DNA from: Streptomyces sp. NBC_01237 | GTDB taxonomy: Bacteria > Actinomycetota > Actinomycetes > Streptomycetales > Streptomycetaceae | Direction of reading: 5' to 3' | DNA length: 64,000 bases | Assembly: GCF_035917275.1 (NCBI RefSeq) | Contig: NZ_CP108509.1 | Span: 1,054,001 to 1,118,000 of the forward strand | Shown here: positions 25,303 to 33,844 of the stretch, one piece after another | Numbering within the stretch: position 1 is the first letter of the stretch | How the letters are laid out: every line of letters starts with the position of its first letter | The notes under the pieces: generated by a model | What the model was told of the DNA's origin: nothing | The model's database searches: none | Seen by the model: only the letters and a program-made list of their open reading frames with translations | Made by a program: the position numbers and the translations under genes

Positions 25303-27149
25303 CCCCGGCGCACCCCACCCTGCCCATCGCCGGCCCCCGCCGCACCCGGCGGGAACTGCGGCGCCGCCTGGGCGCCCACCGCGGCCGGCTCGCCGCCGCG
25401 CTGCTCACCCTCCTCAGCGGTACGGCGGTCACGCTGGCCACCCCGGCGATCCTCGGGGGCATCGTGGACGCGGTCACCGAGCAGTCCGGGCGCGGCCGGC
25501 TGACCGCTCTCGGCGTCGCCCTGCTGCTCGTCGCCGCCACCGGCGCCGCCCTCGCCCACGCCGGAGGCCGGATGCTGGTCACGGTGGTCCAGGACGTCCT
25601 GGCCGCGCTGCGCGAGGACGTGTTCGAGACCGCGATCCACCTGCCCGTCGCCACCCTGGAATCCTCCGACAGCTCCGATGTGGTCTCGCGGGTCACCCGC
25701 GATGTCGAGGCGATCTCGGAGGCGGCCTCCGATGTACTGCCCGACATCACCAACGCGGGCTTCACCATCGGTCTCAGCCTGGTCGGGCTGGCCGTCCTCG
25801 ACCCCCGGCTGGCCCTCGCCGGTCTGGTCTGCCTGCCCATCCACATCCTCGCCACCCGTCAGTTCCTCGCCCGTTCCCACGTGGTGTACGGGGACATCCG
25901 CCGGCTGGAGTCCGCACGCGGGCAGTCCGTCATCGAAGCGGTGCACGGGGCGGAGACCATCCGTACCTACCGGACCCAGGACCTGCACCTGGGAGAGCTG
26001 TCCGGGCGCGGTGAACTCGCCATCGAGCGGCAGCGCGACGGGGTGAAGCTGCGCAACCGCTTCACGGGCCTGCTCAACGCGGCGGAGTTCATCGGGCTGG
26101 CCGCCGTCCTCCTGTGCGGTTACGCGCTGCTCGGCTCGGGGGCCATCACACTGGGCGCGGCCACCGCCGCCGCCCTCTACTTCCACCGGCTCTTCGGTCC
26201 GGTCGGCGCGCTTCTGGGCAGCCTGGACGACGTGCAGCGGGCCACGGTCGGGCTGGCCCGCCTCGTCGGGATCACCGACCTGGGCCGCGACCGGGAAGAG
26301 GGGGACGGGCGGGGCGGCGCGGACGGACGTCGCGAGACCGACGGGCGGAACGACACGGACGGGCCGCGCGAAACCGACGGCAGGGACGAGACCGACGGGC
26401 CTCACGAGACCGACGGCCCGGCCCGTGCTCCGTACCGTCCGGAGATCGAGGTGAAGGGCGTCTCGTTCTCGTACGACGGCACCCGCCCCGCCCTCAGCGA
26501 TGTCTCCCTGCGCGTGCCCGCCGGCAGCAGCCTCGCGCTCGTCGGCGCCAGCGGCTCCGGCAAAACCACGCTGGCCCGCCTCATCGCGGGTCTGGGCGAA
26601 CCCTCACAGGGCCGGATCACCGTCGGGGACGGCATCGCCCCCACCGGCCGGTACCTGGTCACCCAGGAGGTCCACCTCTTCGGCGGCACCCTCGCCGACA
26701 ACCTGAGGCTCGCCCGCCCCACCGCCACCGACGACGAACTCCGCGACGCCCTGCGCGAGGTCGGTGCCGACTGGGCACTCGGCCCGGAATCCGGGCTGGA
26801 CACCGTCCTCGGCCCCGGCGGCACCCTCCTCGACGACGGATCGGTCCAGCACCTCGCCCTGGCCCGGGTGCTGCTCGCCGATCCGCCCGTGGCCGTTCTC
26901 GACGAGGCCACCGCCGAGTCCGGACCGCAGGCCAGGAACCTCCTGCGGGCGGCTCTCGAACGCGTCACCCGGGACCGCACCAGCGTGATCGTGGCCCACC
27001 GCCTGGAACAGGCACGCGCCGCGGACCGCGTCGTCGTCCTCGCCCGCGGCCGGGTCGCCGAACAGGGCACCCACAGTGAACTGCTCGCCCGCCAAGGCGA
27101 ATACGCCGCCCTCTGGCACGCCTACACCGCGACCGCTCCCCCTTCCTGA
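25299..27149 (+). CDS. ABC half-transporter with intact Walker A but lost signature motif
   Basis: A 616-residue exporter-fold half-transporter. The membrane domain spans about 20-320. A repetitive acidic linker (about 330-375, five ETDG-type units) joins it to the nucleotide-binding domain. Walker A is intact (GASGSGKTT, about 415-423), as are the Q-loop VTQEVHLFGG, Walker B VAVLDEATAE and the H-loop IVAHRLEQ. The signature LSGGQ is replaced by DDGSVQ in LLDDGSVQHLALAR. It can bind ATP but needs the partner's signature, so the heterodimer should have exactly one working ATP site. The GTG start overlaps the previous stop. A reductase-type siderophore-interacting protein follows, recalling mycobacterial IrtAB, where that domain is fused. 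Confidence 0.9.
   Translation: MTPAHPTLPIAGPRRTRRELRRRLGAHRGRLAAALLTLLSGTAVTLATPAILGGIVDAVTEQSGRGRLTALGVALLLVAATGAALAHAGGRMLVTVVQDVLAALREDVFETAIHLPVATLESSDSSDVVSRVTRDVEAISEAASDVLPDITNAGFTIGLSLVGLAVLDPRLALAGLVCLPIHILATRQFLARSHVVYGDIRRLESARGQSVIEAVHGAETIRTYRTQDLHLGELSGRGELAIERQRDGVKLRNRFTGLLNAAEFIGLAAVLLCGYALLGSGAITLGAATAAALYFHRLFGPVGALLGSLDDVQRATVGLARLVGITDLGRDREEGDGRGGADGRRETDGRNDTDGPRETDGRDETDGPHETDGPARAPYRPEIEVKGVSFSYDGTRPALSDVSLRVPAGSSLALVGASGSGKTTLARLIAGLGEPSQGRITVGDGIAPTGRYLVTQEVHLFGGTLADNLRLARPTATDDELRDALREVGADWALGPESGLDTVLGPGGTLLDDGSVQHLALARVLLADPPVAVLDEATAESGPQARNLLRAALERVTRDRTSVIVAHRLEQARAADRVVVLARGRVAEQGTHSELLARQGEYAALWHAYTATAPPS
26326..26420 (+). repeat. 18-bp imperfect tandem repeat coding an ETDG linker
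   Basis: Five degenerate 18-bp units, each coding a six-residue ETDG-type unit (for example RETDGR, NDTDGP, RETDGR), within the linker of the second half-transporter. Such linkers vary in copy number; no regulatory role is suggested. Confidence 0.75.
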
Positions 27150-27198
27150 CCTCGCCCCGACGCACCACCACCACACGCCAGCACGAAGGAGCACACCC

Positions 27199-28092
27199 AT
27201 GACCATCCACCGAGCCGTCGTCGCCCGGGTCCTGCCGCTCACCGGAACCATGGTCCGGATCACGTTCCACGGCGGGGACCTCGCCACGTTCACCTCGACG
27301 GGCATCGGCGACGAGTACGTACGCCTCTTCTTCCCGCACGGGACCGACCGCGCCGACCTGTCACTGCCCGAGACGACGGAGAACGGCGACTGGCAGACCC
27401 CGGAGGGCAGGCCCACCGCCCCCATGCGCACCTACACCATCCGCGCGGTGCGCCCGGAGGCCGGGGAGATCGACATCGACTTCGTGCTGCACTCCCACGG
27501 TGTGGCGTCGAGCTGGGCCGCCGCCGCACGCCCCGGCGACATGATCGGACTCAACTCCCCCACCGGTCTCTACAGTCCCCCCGCCGACCTCACCTGGCAG
27601 GTCCTGATCTCCGACCTCACCGGGCTGCCCGCCGTCGCGCGGATCCTGGAGGACACCCCGGACGGGGTCACAACCCGGGCGGTCATCGAGGTGCCCGGCC
27701 CGGCCGCCGTCCAGCCGCTCCCGGACCGGCCGCACATCAGGTCGACCTGGAGCTACGGCGGCAACGGCGAGGGCCCGAGCCGTCTGGCCGAGCTGGTGGC
27801 CGCCGCGATCCCGCCCGGCGCGGACCTGACCGGCGGTTACATCTGGGTCGCGGGCCAGACCAACGCCCTGCGCACCGTGCGCCGCCACCTCCGCAAGGAG
27901 CTGAAGCTCCCCATGGAACGCTTCAAGGTGGTCGGCTACTGGGTGCCGGACTCCGACACCTGGACCGAGCGCTACGAGGCCCTGCCCGCGGACGTACGGG
28001 CGGAACTGGACGCCCTCTGGGACAACCCGGTCGACGAGCCGGAGGACCTCACCATCCGGTACGAGGCCCGCCTCAGCTCCCTCGGACTGTGA
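27199..28092 (+). CDS. Siderophore-interacting protein, FAD/NADPH ferric reductase
   Basis: A 297-residue SIP-family flavoprotein (ViuB/FscN-like) that reduces Fe(III) in an imported siderophore so that the iron is released in the cytoplasm. The FAD-binding barrel carries the family motif MRTYTIR and DFVLHSHGVASSWA. The pyridine-nucleotide half has GYIWVAGQTNALRTVRRHL and the C-terminal KVVGYW. AAGGAG precedes ATG 27199. It is the last gene of the iron operon and directly follows the asymmetric ABC pair, which supports an import-and-reduce module. Confidence 0.93.
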   Translation: MTIHRAVVARVLPLTGTMVRITFHGGDLATFTSTGIGDEYVRLFFPHGTDRADLSLPETTENGDWQTPEGRPTAPMRTYTIRAVRPEAGEIDIDFVLHSHGVASSWAAAARPGDMIGLNSPTGLYSPPADLTWQVLISDLTGLPAVARILEDTPDGVTTRAVIEVPGPAAVQPLPDRPHIRSTWSYGGNGEGPSRLAELVAAAIPPGADLTGGYIWVAGQTNALRTVRRHLRKELKLPMERFKVVGYWVPDSDTWTERYEALPADVRAELDALWDNPVDEPEDLTIRYEARLSSLGL

Positions 28093-28117
28093 GGCGGCGC
28101 GGGCCGGGGCCCGCGGG

Positions 28118-28143
28118 GCCCGGGCTGTGAGGCCCGCCCGGGC
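28118..28143. terminator. Hairpin between convergent reductase and MerR genes
   Basis: Two copies of GCCCGGGC pair over a 10-base loop (8-bp stem), ending at the stop codon of the MerR gene. Probably a shared terminator, though the stem is short. Confidence 0.5.
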
Positions 28144-29091
28144 TCAGGCCGCCCGCTCGGCGCTCTCCCCCGTCAGCGCCGCGAGCAGCCAGTCGTGCGC
28201 GGTGCCGGGGGTCGGCTCGGCACGCCCGTCCCGCGGGCCGATCACCTCGGCCACCAGCTCCCAGTACCGGTCGATCCGCGGGTCCGCCGCGAGCCGGCCG
28301 GTCAGCAGGCGGCGGAAGTCCGCGCTGTCACCCGTGCCGTACGAAGCGGCGTACGCGGCGACGAAACAGTCCAACGCCTCGCCCGGACGCGGTGCCCGCC
28401 CCCACCGCAACTGCGCCGCCGCCAGGCCGTACGCCTCCCCCAGACCGTCGTACAGCACCGCCGGACGGAAGTCCGGGGAGGACCGGTGGACCACGGGCTG
28501 GTCCCGCCCGGTCCCCTCGCACGGGCGCGTCACGAAGGCGTTCAGCCGCGCGAAGGCCAGCACCTGCGCGGGCGTCGGGTCCTCGGGCGGCGGCGGCACT
28601 GCCTGATCCAGGAACGCCGCGAGCGCCCGGCCCCGCATCCGTCGCGGCAGCCAGGCCCGCCAGAAACGTACGAGCGGGTCCGTACTGGGCGGGGCCGCCA
28701 CCGTACCGATCAGCCGCAGCCGCTCGGCGCGTTCCTCCGGCGCGCACTCCTGGACCAGCCGCAGTCCCGCCTCGCGCCACCGCAGCGCCCCCAGCCGGCT
28801 GCCGACCTCGCGCAGCTGTCCGGCGACGGCGTCCTCCAGCACACCGCCCGACCCGTCCTCCTCGTCCAGGACGCGCCGCACCTGCGGGACCGGCAGGTCC
28901 AGGGCGCGCAGGGAACGGATCAGCAGCAACCGGTCCAGGGCGTCCGGGCCGTAACGGCGGTGGCCCCCGGAACTGCGCGCGGTCTCCGGCAGCAGGCCGC
29001 GGTCGGAATAGAAGCGGACGGTCTTGACGGTGACGCCGGCGCGCTCGGCGAGCTCGCCGATGCCGCACAGACCGTCGTGCGACGGGAACAC
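28144..29091 (-). CDS. MerR-family transcriptional regulator
   Basis: A 315-residue regulator. The N-terminal winged helix-turn-helix (about 8-80: IGELAERAGVTVKTVRFYSDRGLL, SSGGHRRYGPDALDRLLLIR) is typical MerR. A dimerisation helix follows, then a roughly 190-residue C-terminal domain of unknown ligand. No metal-binding cysteine cluster is present, so an organic ligand is more likely than a metal. The start is GTG 29091 with GGGAGG upstream. It is divergent from the double-hydrolase gene, and a MerR-type promoter with a 19-bp spacer lies at its 5' edge. Confidence 0.9.
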   Translation of the reverse strand: MFPSHDGLCGIGELAERAGVTVKTVRFYSDRGLLPETARSSGGHRRYGPDALDRLLLIRSLRALDLPVPQVRRVLDEEDGSGGVLEDAVAGQLREVGSRLGALRWREAGLRLVQECAPEERAERLRLIGTVAAPPSTDPLVRFWRAWLPRRMRGRALAAFLDQAVPPPPEDPTPAQVLAFARLNAFVTRPCEGTGRDQPVVHRSSPDFRPAVLYDGLGEAYGLAAAQLRWGRAPRPGEALDCFVAAYAASYGTGDSADFRRLLTGRLAADPRIDRYWELVAEVIGPRDGRAEPTPGTAHDWLLAALTGESAERAA

Positions 29092-29122
29092 TTGAACCTC
29101 CCTCAGGGGGAGTTCCTACCGT
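29092..29122 (+). promoter_or_regulatory. Candidate MerR-controlled promoter/operator
   Basis: TTGAAC, a 19-bp spacer holding the imperfect inverted repeat CTCCCTCAGGGGGAG, then TACCGT. The overlong spacer with a dyad inside it is the hallmark of MerR-type promoters. It points toward the double-hydrolase gene, 94 bp downstream, and abuts the regulator's start codon. Confidence 0.6.
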
Positions 29123-29215
29123 ACCGGTGAGGGCGGACGGCCGGTCGAGGAAGGCTCGGCCGCCGCGCGGACCGCGGTGTACGGGCTCCGCGGCACGACG
29201 TACGAGGAGAGCGCG

Positions 29216-30748
29216 ATGACGACCACATTCATCCTGGTTCCGGGTACCTTCACCGGCGATCAGGTGTGGGACGGGACGGCGGAGGGACTGGCCGCGGCGG
29301 GCGCCGAGGCTCACGCGGTGACGCTCACCGGGCTCGGCGGACGCGGCGGGACCCCGGCCACGGGGGTGGACCTGGAGACGCACATCGCCGATGTGGTGCG
29401 GCTGATCGACTCCGTCGGCATGGCGGGCGGCCGGGACATCGTGCTGGTGGGTCACGACTACGGGATGCACCCGGTGCTGGGTGCCGCCGACCGGCGTGCC
29501 GGCCGCGTCGCGCGGATCGTCTGCCTGGACACGGGTCTGCCGCAGGACGGCGTCCCGGCACTGGCCACCGTGCCCGACCGGGGCGTGCGCGAGGAGTTGC
29601 GGACGAGGGCGGGGCAGGACGCTCCGGTGGGTGAGGAAGTGCTCCCGGCCCCGGACTCCGGGGCGGCCTGGCAGCGCTGGGGCAGCACCGCCGGTGTTCC
29701 CGAGGAGGCTCTGGACCGGCTGACCCGGCTCGCGGCCCCGCAGCCGCTCGGCACCCTGCTCCAGCCGCTGCGGCTGACGGGGGCGGCCTCGGCGGTGCCG
29801 ACCACCGGCGTGCTGTGCACCGCCAACGGCGCGGGCATCGAGATGGTCCAGATGCAGGTGGGCCTCGGCAACCCCGCCCTCCGGGCCCTCGCGGACCGGC
29901 GGGTGGGTTTCTTCGAACTCCCCACCGGGCACTGGCCGATGCTCTCCTGCCCCGGCGAACTGGTCACGGTGCTGCTGAGGGCGGCCGCGGGCGAGGGGCA
30001 CCGGCTGACCCCGGCGACGGACGAACGGCCGGGGCATCTGAGGCCGTTCCTCCTGGACCTGCCGGACGTCCCGCGCGAGCGGTCCGGGAACGTGGACCTG
30101 TATCTGCCGCCCGAGGGCGAAGGACCCTGCCCGGCCGTGGTGCTCGTGCACGGCGGCCCGGTGCCCGCCGACGCCCGGCCGACCCCGCGGGACTGGCCGA
30201 CCCTGACCGGGTACGGCCGGCTCGCCGCCCTGCGCGGGGTGGTGGGCGTGACTCTGGATCACCGGCTGCACGAGATCACCGACCACGCGCGCGCCGCCGA
30301 GGACGTCGCGGCGGCGGTGGATCTGGTCCGGGCCGACCCACGGGTCGACCCGGACCGGGTCGCGCTCTGGTTCTTCTCGGGCGGCGGACTGCTCGCGGCG
30401 GACTGGCTCGCTGCGCCGCCCGTGTGGCTGCGCTGTGTCGCCGCGAACTACCCGATCCTCGCGCCGCTGCCGAACTGGGGGCTCGGCGACAGCCGGTTCC
30501 GGCCGGTGCGCGCGGTGCGCGGGGCCGGTGAGCTGCCGGTCGTCCTGCTCCGGGCCGGGCTGGAGATGCCGGAGATCGCCGTGACGGTCGCGGAGTTCCT
30601 GGCCGCGGCCGAGGAGTGCGGAGCCGCTGTCGAGGTGATCGACGTACCCGAGGGCCACCATGGGTTCGAGACCGTCGACCCGACCGACGCGTCGCGCGAC
30701 GCCGTCCACAGGGCGATGAGCTCCGTCCTGTCGCACCTGACGGCCTGA
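29216..30748 (+). CDS. Two-domain alpha/beta-hydrolase fusion, first domain with Asp elbow
   Basis: A 510-residue fusion of two different alpha/beta-hydrolases. Domain 1 (about 1-265) resembles EstC-type esterases, but the nucleophile elbow is GHDYG with Asp81 instead of Ser; the histidine is in LPTGHWPMLSCP. Domain 2 (about 275-510) has an oxyanion VHGGP, a nucleophile elbow FFSGGG and the histidine in EGHHGF, like acetyl-esterase/dienelactone-hydrolase-type enzymes. There is no signal peptide, so it acts in the cytoplasm. ATG 29216 follows GAGGAGAG. A MerR regulator lies divergent with an inducible-type promoter between. Substrate unknown; Asp nucleophiles occur in haloalkane dehalogenases and epoxide hydrolases. 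Confidence 0.85.
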   Translation: MTTTFILVPGTFTGDQVWDGTAEGLAAAGAEAHAVTLTGLGGRGGTPATGVDLETHIADVVRLIDSVGMAGGRDIVLVGHDYGMHPVLGAADRRAGRVARIVCLDTGLPQDGVPALATVPDRGVREELRTRAGQDAPVGEEVLPAPDSGAAWQRWGSTAGVPEEALDRLTRLAAPQPLGTLLQPLRLTGAASAVPTTGVLCTANGAGIEMVQMQVGLGNPALRALADRRVGFFELPTGHWPMLSCPGELVTVLLRAAAGEGHRLTPATDERPGHLRPFLLDLPDVPRERSGNVDLYLPPEGEGPCPAVVLVHGGPVPADARPTPRDWPTLTGYGRLAALRGVVGVTLDHRLHEITDHARAAEDVAAAVDLVRADPRVDPDRVALWFFSGGGLLAADWLAAPPVWLRCVAANYPILAPLPNWGLGDSRFRPVRAVRGAGELPVVLLRAGLEMPEIAVTVAEFLAAAEECGAAVEVIDVPEGHHGFETVDPTDASRDAVHRAMSSVLSHLTA

Positions 30749-30887
30749 CGGCCCGGAGTTCTGACGCCAGGCCGCCTGACCCGGCACCGGCGGCGCGGCG
30801 GTCACCGGCGCCGCCCCTCGACCGCACCGGCGGTGCGACGGTCCTGACACCCGGCGGCGCGACGTTCCTGGGGCACGGGCGCCCTGC

Positions 30888-31874
30888 CTACGCCTTGCGG
30901 AGCCGGGCGACGATGCCGTCGAGGTCCCGCTGGAACAGGTCGGGGCGGACGAAGTGCCCGCCGGGCACCTCGTGCCACTCGTGCGGGATACCGGCCGCAC
31001 CGAGGCCGGCCCGGAACTCCCGCTGCCCGGCGAGCACCTGCGTCTCATTGAGCGTGTCGAACCAGTTGATCGGGTCGGGGCTGGTGCCCGCGACCAGGAA
31101 GACCCGCTTGTCGCGGTAGCTTCCGATGCGCTGCACCGGGTTGTCGGCGCTGACCCTGGCCTCGTCCCAGAGCGGCGCGCCGTAGACCGTGCCACCTCCC
31201 AGCTCCACGGCCGCGGAGGAGACGTTGGCCCAGTGCGTGACCAGGCCGGCGTCACGGCGGAGGCTGGCCGGCCCGGAGTGGGCGCTCACCGAGGCGAAGT
31301 GACCGTAGTACTTGGCCGCGTACTTCAGCGCACCGAAGCCTCCCATCGAGAATCCGGAGACGGCCCGGCCGTCGTACTCGGCGTAGGTACGGAAGTTGGC
31401 GTCGATCCACGGGAGGAGCTGGGCGATATGGAACGTCTCCCAGTTCCGGGGGCCGGTGTGGGAGCTGACCGGGTTGGAGTACCAGCCCGCGTGGCCGCCG
31501 TCGGGCATCACGACGATGACCGGCTTGCCCGCGGTCCAGGCGCGGATGCCCATGCGGTCGAAGGTGATGAAGTCCTGGTCGGTTCCGCCGCCGTGGAACA
31601 GGTACAGGACCGGATAGCGGCGCCCACTGGTGTGGTAGCCGTCGGGGAGCAGGACGTTGACGCCCGGATTCCAGCCGATCGCGTCGGTCGCGAAGCGGTA
31701 GTACCACATGCGCGGATCGCCCTCGTTGTGGTCGACGATGCGCAGCCCGAAGCCGTCGCCGGCCGCGGCGGCGGACGACGCCGCGGCCAGTACGCCTCCG
31801 GCGCCGAGGGCCGTCGCCGCGGTGATTCCGCCGATGGCCCTGATGACGTTCCTGCGGGTGGGGTGGGTGCTCAA
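30888..31874 (-). CDS. Secreted esterase, PF00756/antigen-85-like, Tat signal
   Basis: A 328-residue alpha/beta-hydrolase of the esterase D/antigen 85 family. It has a twin-arginine leader (TRRNVIRAIGGITAATALG). The catalytic serine is in SGFSMGGFGALKYAAKY, the oxyanion region is YLFHGGGTDQDF and the histidine is in PGGHFVRPDLF. It probably hydrolyses or transfers acyl groups outside the cell. The start is probably TTG 31874, because AGGAG stands 6 bases upstream and the Tat leader then begins properly; an upstream GTG at 31922 has no ribosome-binding site. It lies 97 bp downstream of the C39-like peptidase gene on the same strand, possibly co-transcribed. Confidence 0.88.
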   Translation of the reverse strand: MSTHPTRRNVIRAIGGITAATALGAGGVLAAASSAAAAGDGFGLRIVDHNEGDPRMWYYRFATDAIGWNPGVNVLLPDGYHTSGRRYPVLYLFHGGGTDQDFITFDRMGIRAWTAGKPVIVVMPDGGHAGWYSNPVSSHTGPRNWETFHIAQLLPWIDANFRTYAEYDGRAVSGFSMGGFGALKYAAKYYGHFASVSAHSGPASLRRDAGLVTHWANVSSAAVELGGGTVYGAPLWDEARVSADNPVQRIGSYRDKRVFLVAGTSPDPINWFDTLNETQVLAGQREFRAGLGAAGIPHEWHEVPGGHFVRPDLFQRDLDGIVARLRKA

Positions 31875-31971
31875 CGTGATCTCCTGGTGTGGGGAAGTGG
31901 CGCGGACGCGGCTGCGGGACACCGCGCGGGGCCGGCGGACGCACGCGGGCCGGCCGCCGGCCGGGCGGACG

Positions 31972-32685
31972 TCAGGCGGAGTACCCCTTCGGGGGGATCA
32001 GCGTGGCGAGCTGGTCGAAGGAGATCCAGTAGATCTGGTTGCCGCCGAAGGAGGCGGGGTCGGCGATGAGAACCGTGCGGTCCACCTCGTCGTAGCCGAA
32101 GACGGTGAAGTAGTGGTAGATCGTCTGGTCCGACGGGTATCCGGGCGGCTGGTTGCCCGGCGGGGCGACGATGTTGGCCACCAGCGGGTAGTTCCGGTCG
32201 ATGTCGAAGACGATGTCCGACCACAGCAGGTCCCGCTGGGCCTGGGTGGGCGGGTCGTTCGGCATCTCCTTGGTCTCGTACCAGCCGCCGCCCAGGTTCG
32301 CGTTGAGTACGCCGGTGACCTGGCCGATGTGGTCGGTGCCCGCCTCGGTGGTGCCGAGCTGCCGGGCGAGCTCGCCCTGACCGGGCGGGGCGGTGCGGGC
32401 GGAGAGCGCGATGCGTGTGGCGGCCGGACCGCACCAGTAGCCGGTCTCCTGGACCTGGTAGTCGATCTGCAGCCAGTGGGCGCTACGGGTACGGCCGGAT
32501 TCGACGCTCAGCCGGCCGCCCGGCCGGTTGTACCCGCTGACGACGGCCGTACCGGCCGCGGAGCCGTGGGTGCGTACGGACACGGCCGTGATGTGCGGTG
32601 CGGAGGACGCCTGGGCCGTGACGGGAAGGAGGAGGGTTCCGACGGCGACGGCGGCGATCGTGGTGGCCACAAGTCTCTTGCGCAT
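31972..32685 (-). CDS. Secreted C39-like cysteine peptidase
   Basis: A 237-residue exported protein with a Sec signal peptide (about 1-27, ending AQAS). The catalytic domain is of the peptidase C39-like/BtrH fold: the nucleophile is Cys in ETGYWCGPAATRIALS, the histidine is in IYHYFTVFGYD and the Asp is in IADPASFGG. No ABC transporter domain is attached, so it acts outside the cell and is not a bacteriocin-leader peptidase. ATG 32685 has AGGAG upstream. It precedes the esterase gene on the same strand. Confidence 0.88.
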   Translation of the reverse strand: MRKRLVATTIAAVAVGTLLLPVTAQASSAPHITAVSVRTHGSAAGTAVVSGYNRPGGRLSVESGRTRSAHWLQIDYQVQETGYWCGPAATRIALSARTAPPGQGELARQLGTTEAGTDHIGQVTGVLNANLGGGWYETKEMPNDPPTQAQRDLLWSDIVFDIDRNYPLVANIVAPPGNQPPGYPSDQTIYHYFTVFGYDEVDRTVLIADPASFGGNQIYWISFDQLATLIPPKGYSA

Positions 32686-32845
32686 GCAGGCTCCTGGTGG
32701 GGGGACGGGCCTTGCGGGAAGAAGCTGCTTCGGGGGCGCCCAGCAGTGCGGGACGGCGGGGACCAGCGTGGTTCCCGACCCGCCACGGGCACAAGCGCTG
32801 TAAGTCCAGGCTTACGACCGGAGGCGGGGGCCCGGCGCTCGTGGC

Positions 32846-33844
32846 CTACCGGCGGGCCGTGCGCTCCTCGGCGGCCAGCAGCGCACGGCCCTCCGCCGTT
32901 GCGACGTGAAAGGCCCGTCCGGCCCTGCGGACGGTGGTGATGAGACCCGCCGCGCGCAGCACGTTCAGGTGCTGGCTGACGGCCGGGTGGGTCACTTCCA
33001 GCAGGCGGGCGGCCTCCACGGTGGAGCAGCCGTTGCGGGTCGCGCGCAGAACGCCCGCGCGGGTGTGCCCGAGCAGTGGTCCCAGGGAGCCTGCGCCCTC
33101 TGCCGGGCGGGCGTCGGGGGCGGGCAGGGCCCAGTCGGCGTTGTGGTGGATGGGATGGACCAGGACGGGTGGCAGTTCCCCGTCCGCCAGTGTGATCGGT
33201 GTGGGCCAGCAGAAGAACGACGGTTGCAGCACGAGGCCCCGTCCTTCCAGACGGAGGTGCTGGTCGACGGGGTAGGCGACTTCCAGTACCGGCGGCCGCC
33301 AGCGGAACTGCGGGCCGAGTCCGGCGAGCAGCCCCTCGGTTCCGCCGTCCAGGAGGCTGTGCAGCCGGACGGCGCGGTCGGCTTCGACATGTGCCCGGAC
33401 GCGTTGCCAGTACGGTGCCAGCGCCTCCAGCTGGTAGGCGTGGAGGGCATCGCCCAGCTGACGCAGGGCATGCGGGTCGCCGTCGGCCAAGGCCCCTGCC
33501 CAGCCGGGCAGTTGCCAGGAGGAGGCCAGGCGTGTCAGCTCGGTGCGCAGTCGCGGGCGCGGTGTGCTCATCAGGGTGTCGACGGCCGCTTGCAGGGTGG
33601 TGCGGTCGCCGGAGGTGGGTGTGAGGAAGTCCGGCGAGTAGCCGCGGGGCGGCAGCAGGCAGGAGAGCAGTCGGCGGCTGTCCGGGAGCCGGGGCCGGGC
33701 CCAGCGGCGCCACGCCCCGAACACCCGCTCCCCGTCGCGGCGTTGCAGCGTCTGCACACTGTTGCTGATCTCCCAGAGGAAGTCCGGCCCCGGGGCCACT
33801 CGGACCCGTGCCAGGTCCTCGGACGTGAAGTGCACCCGCAGCAT
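32846..33844 (-). CDS. ArsR-like winged-helix regulator with DUF5937-like N-terminal domain
   Basis: A 332-residue protein. The last 90 residues form an ArsR-type winged helix (LLGHTRAGVLRATRNGCSTVEAARLLEVTHPAVSQHLNVLRAAG). The 230-residue N-terminal part starts MLRVHFTSEDLARVRVAPGP and corresponds to the DUF5937 domain common in actinomycete regulators; its ligand is unknown. ATG 33844 has GGAG six bases before it, which decides against the upstream in-frame start. It faces the cupin operon across 384 bp and could regulate it or the secreted hydrolases, but no operator evidence links them. Confidence 0.85.
   Translation of the reverse strand: MLRVHFTSEDLARVRVAPGPDFLWEISNSVQTLQRRDGERVFGAWRRWARPRLPDSRRLLSCLLPPRGYSPDFLTPTSGDRTTLQAAVDTLMSTPRPRLRTELTRLASSWQLPGWAGALADGDPHALRQLGDALHAYQLEALAPYWQRVRAHVEADRAVRLHSLLDGGTEGLLAGLGPQFRWRPPVLEVAYPVDQHLRLEGRGLVLQPSFFCWPTPITLADGELPPVLVHPIHHNADWALPAPDARPAEGAGSLGPLLGHTRAGVLRATRNGCSTVEAARLLEVTHPAVSQHLNVLRAAGLITTVRRAGRAFHVATAEGRALLAAEERTARR

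Noticed and set aside
23593..27149. A multidrug exporter pair
   Set aside because: The exporter fold alone would allow it, but the iron box, coupling to FecCD genes and the adjacent siderophore reductase favour a siderophore role.
28328..31255. A leftward open frame of 975 codons over the MerR and double-hydrolase genes
   Set aside because: Low-complexity translation without motifs; the MerR and hydrolase frames have domains, ribosome-binding sites and codon bias.
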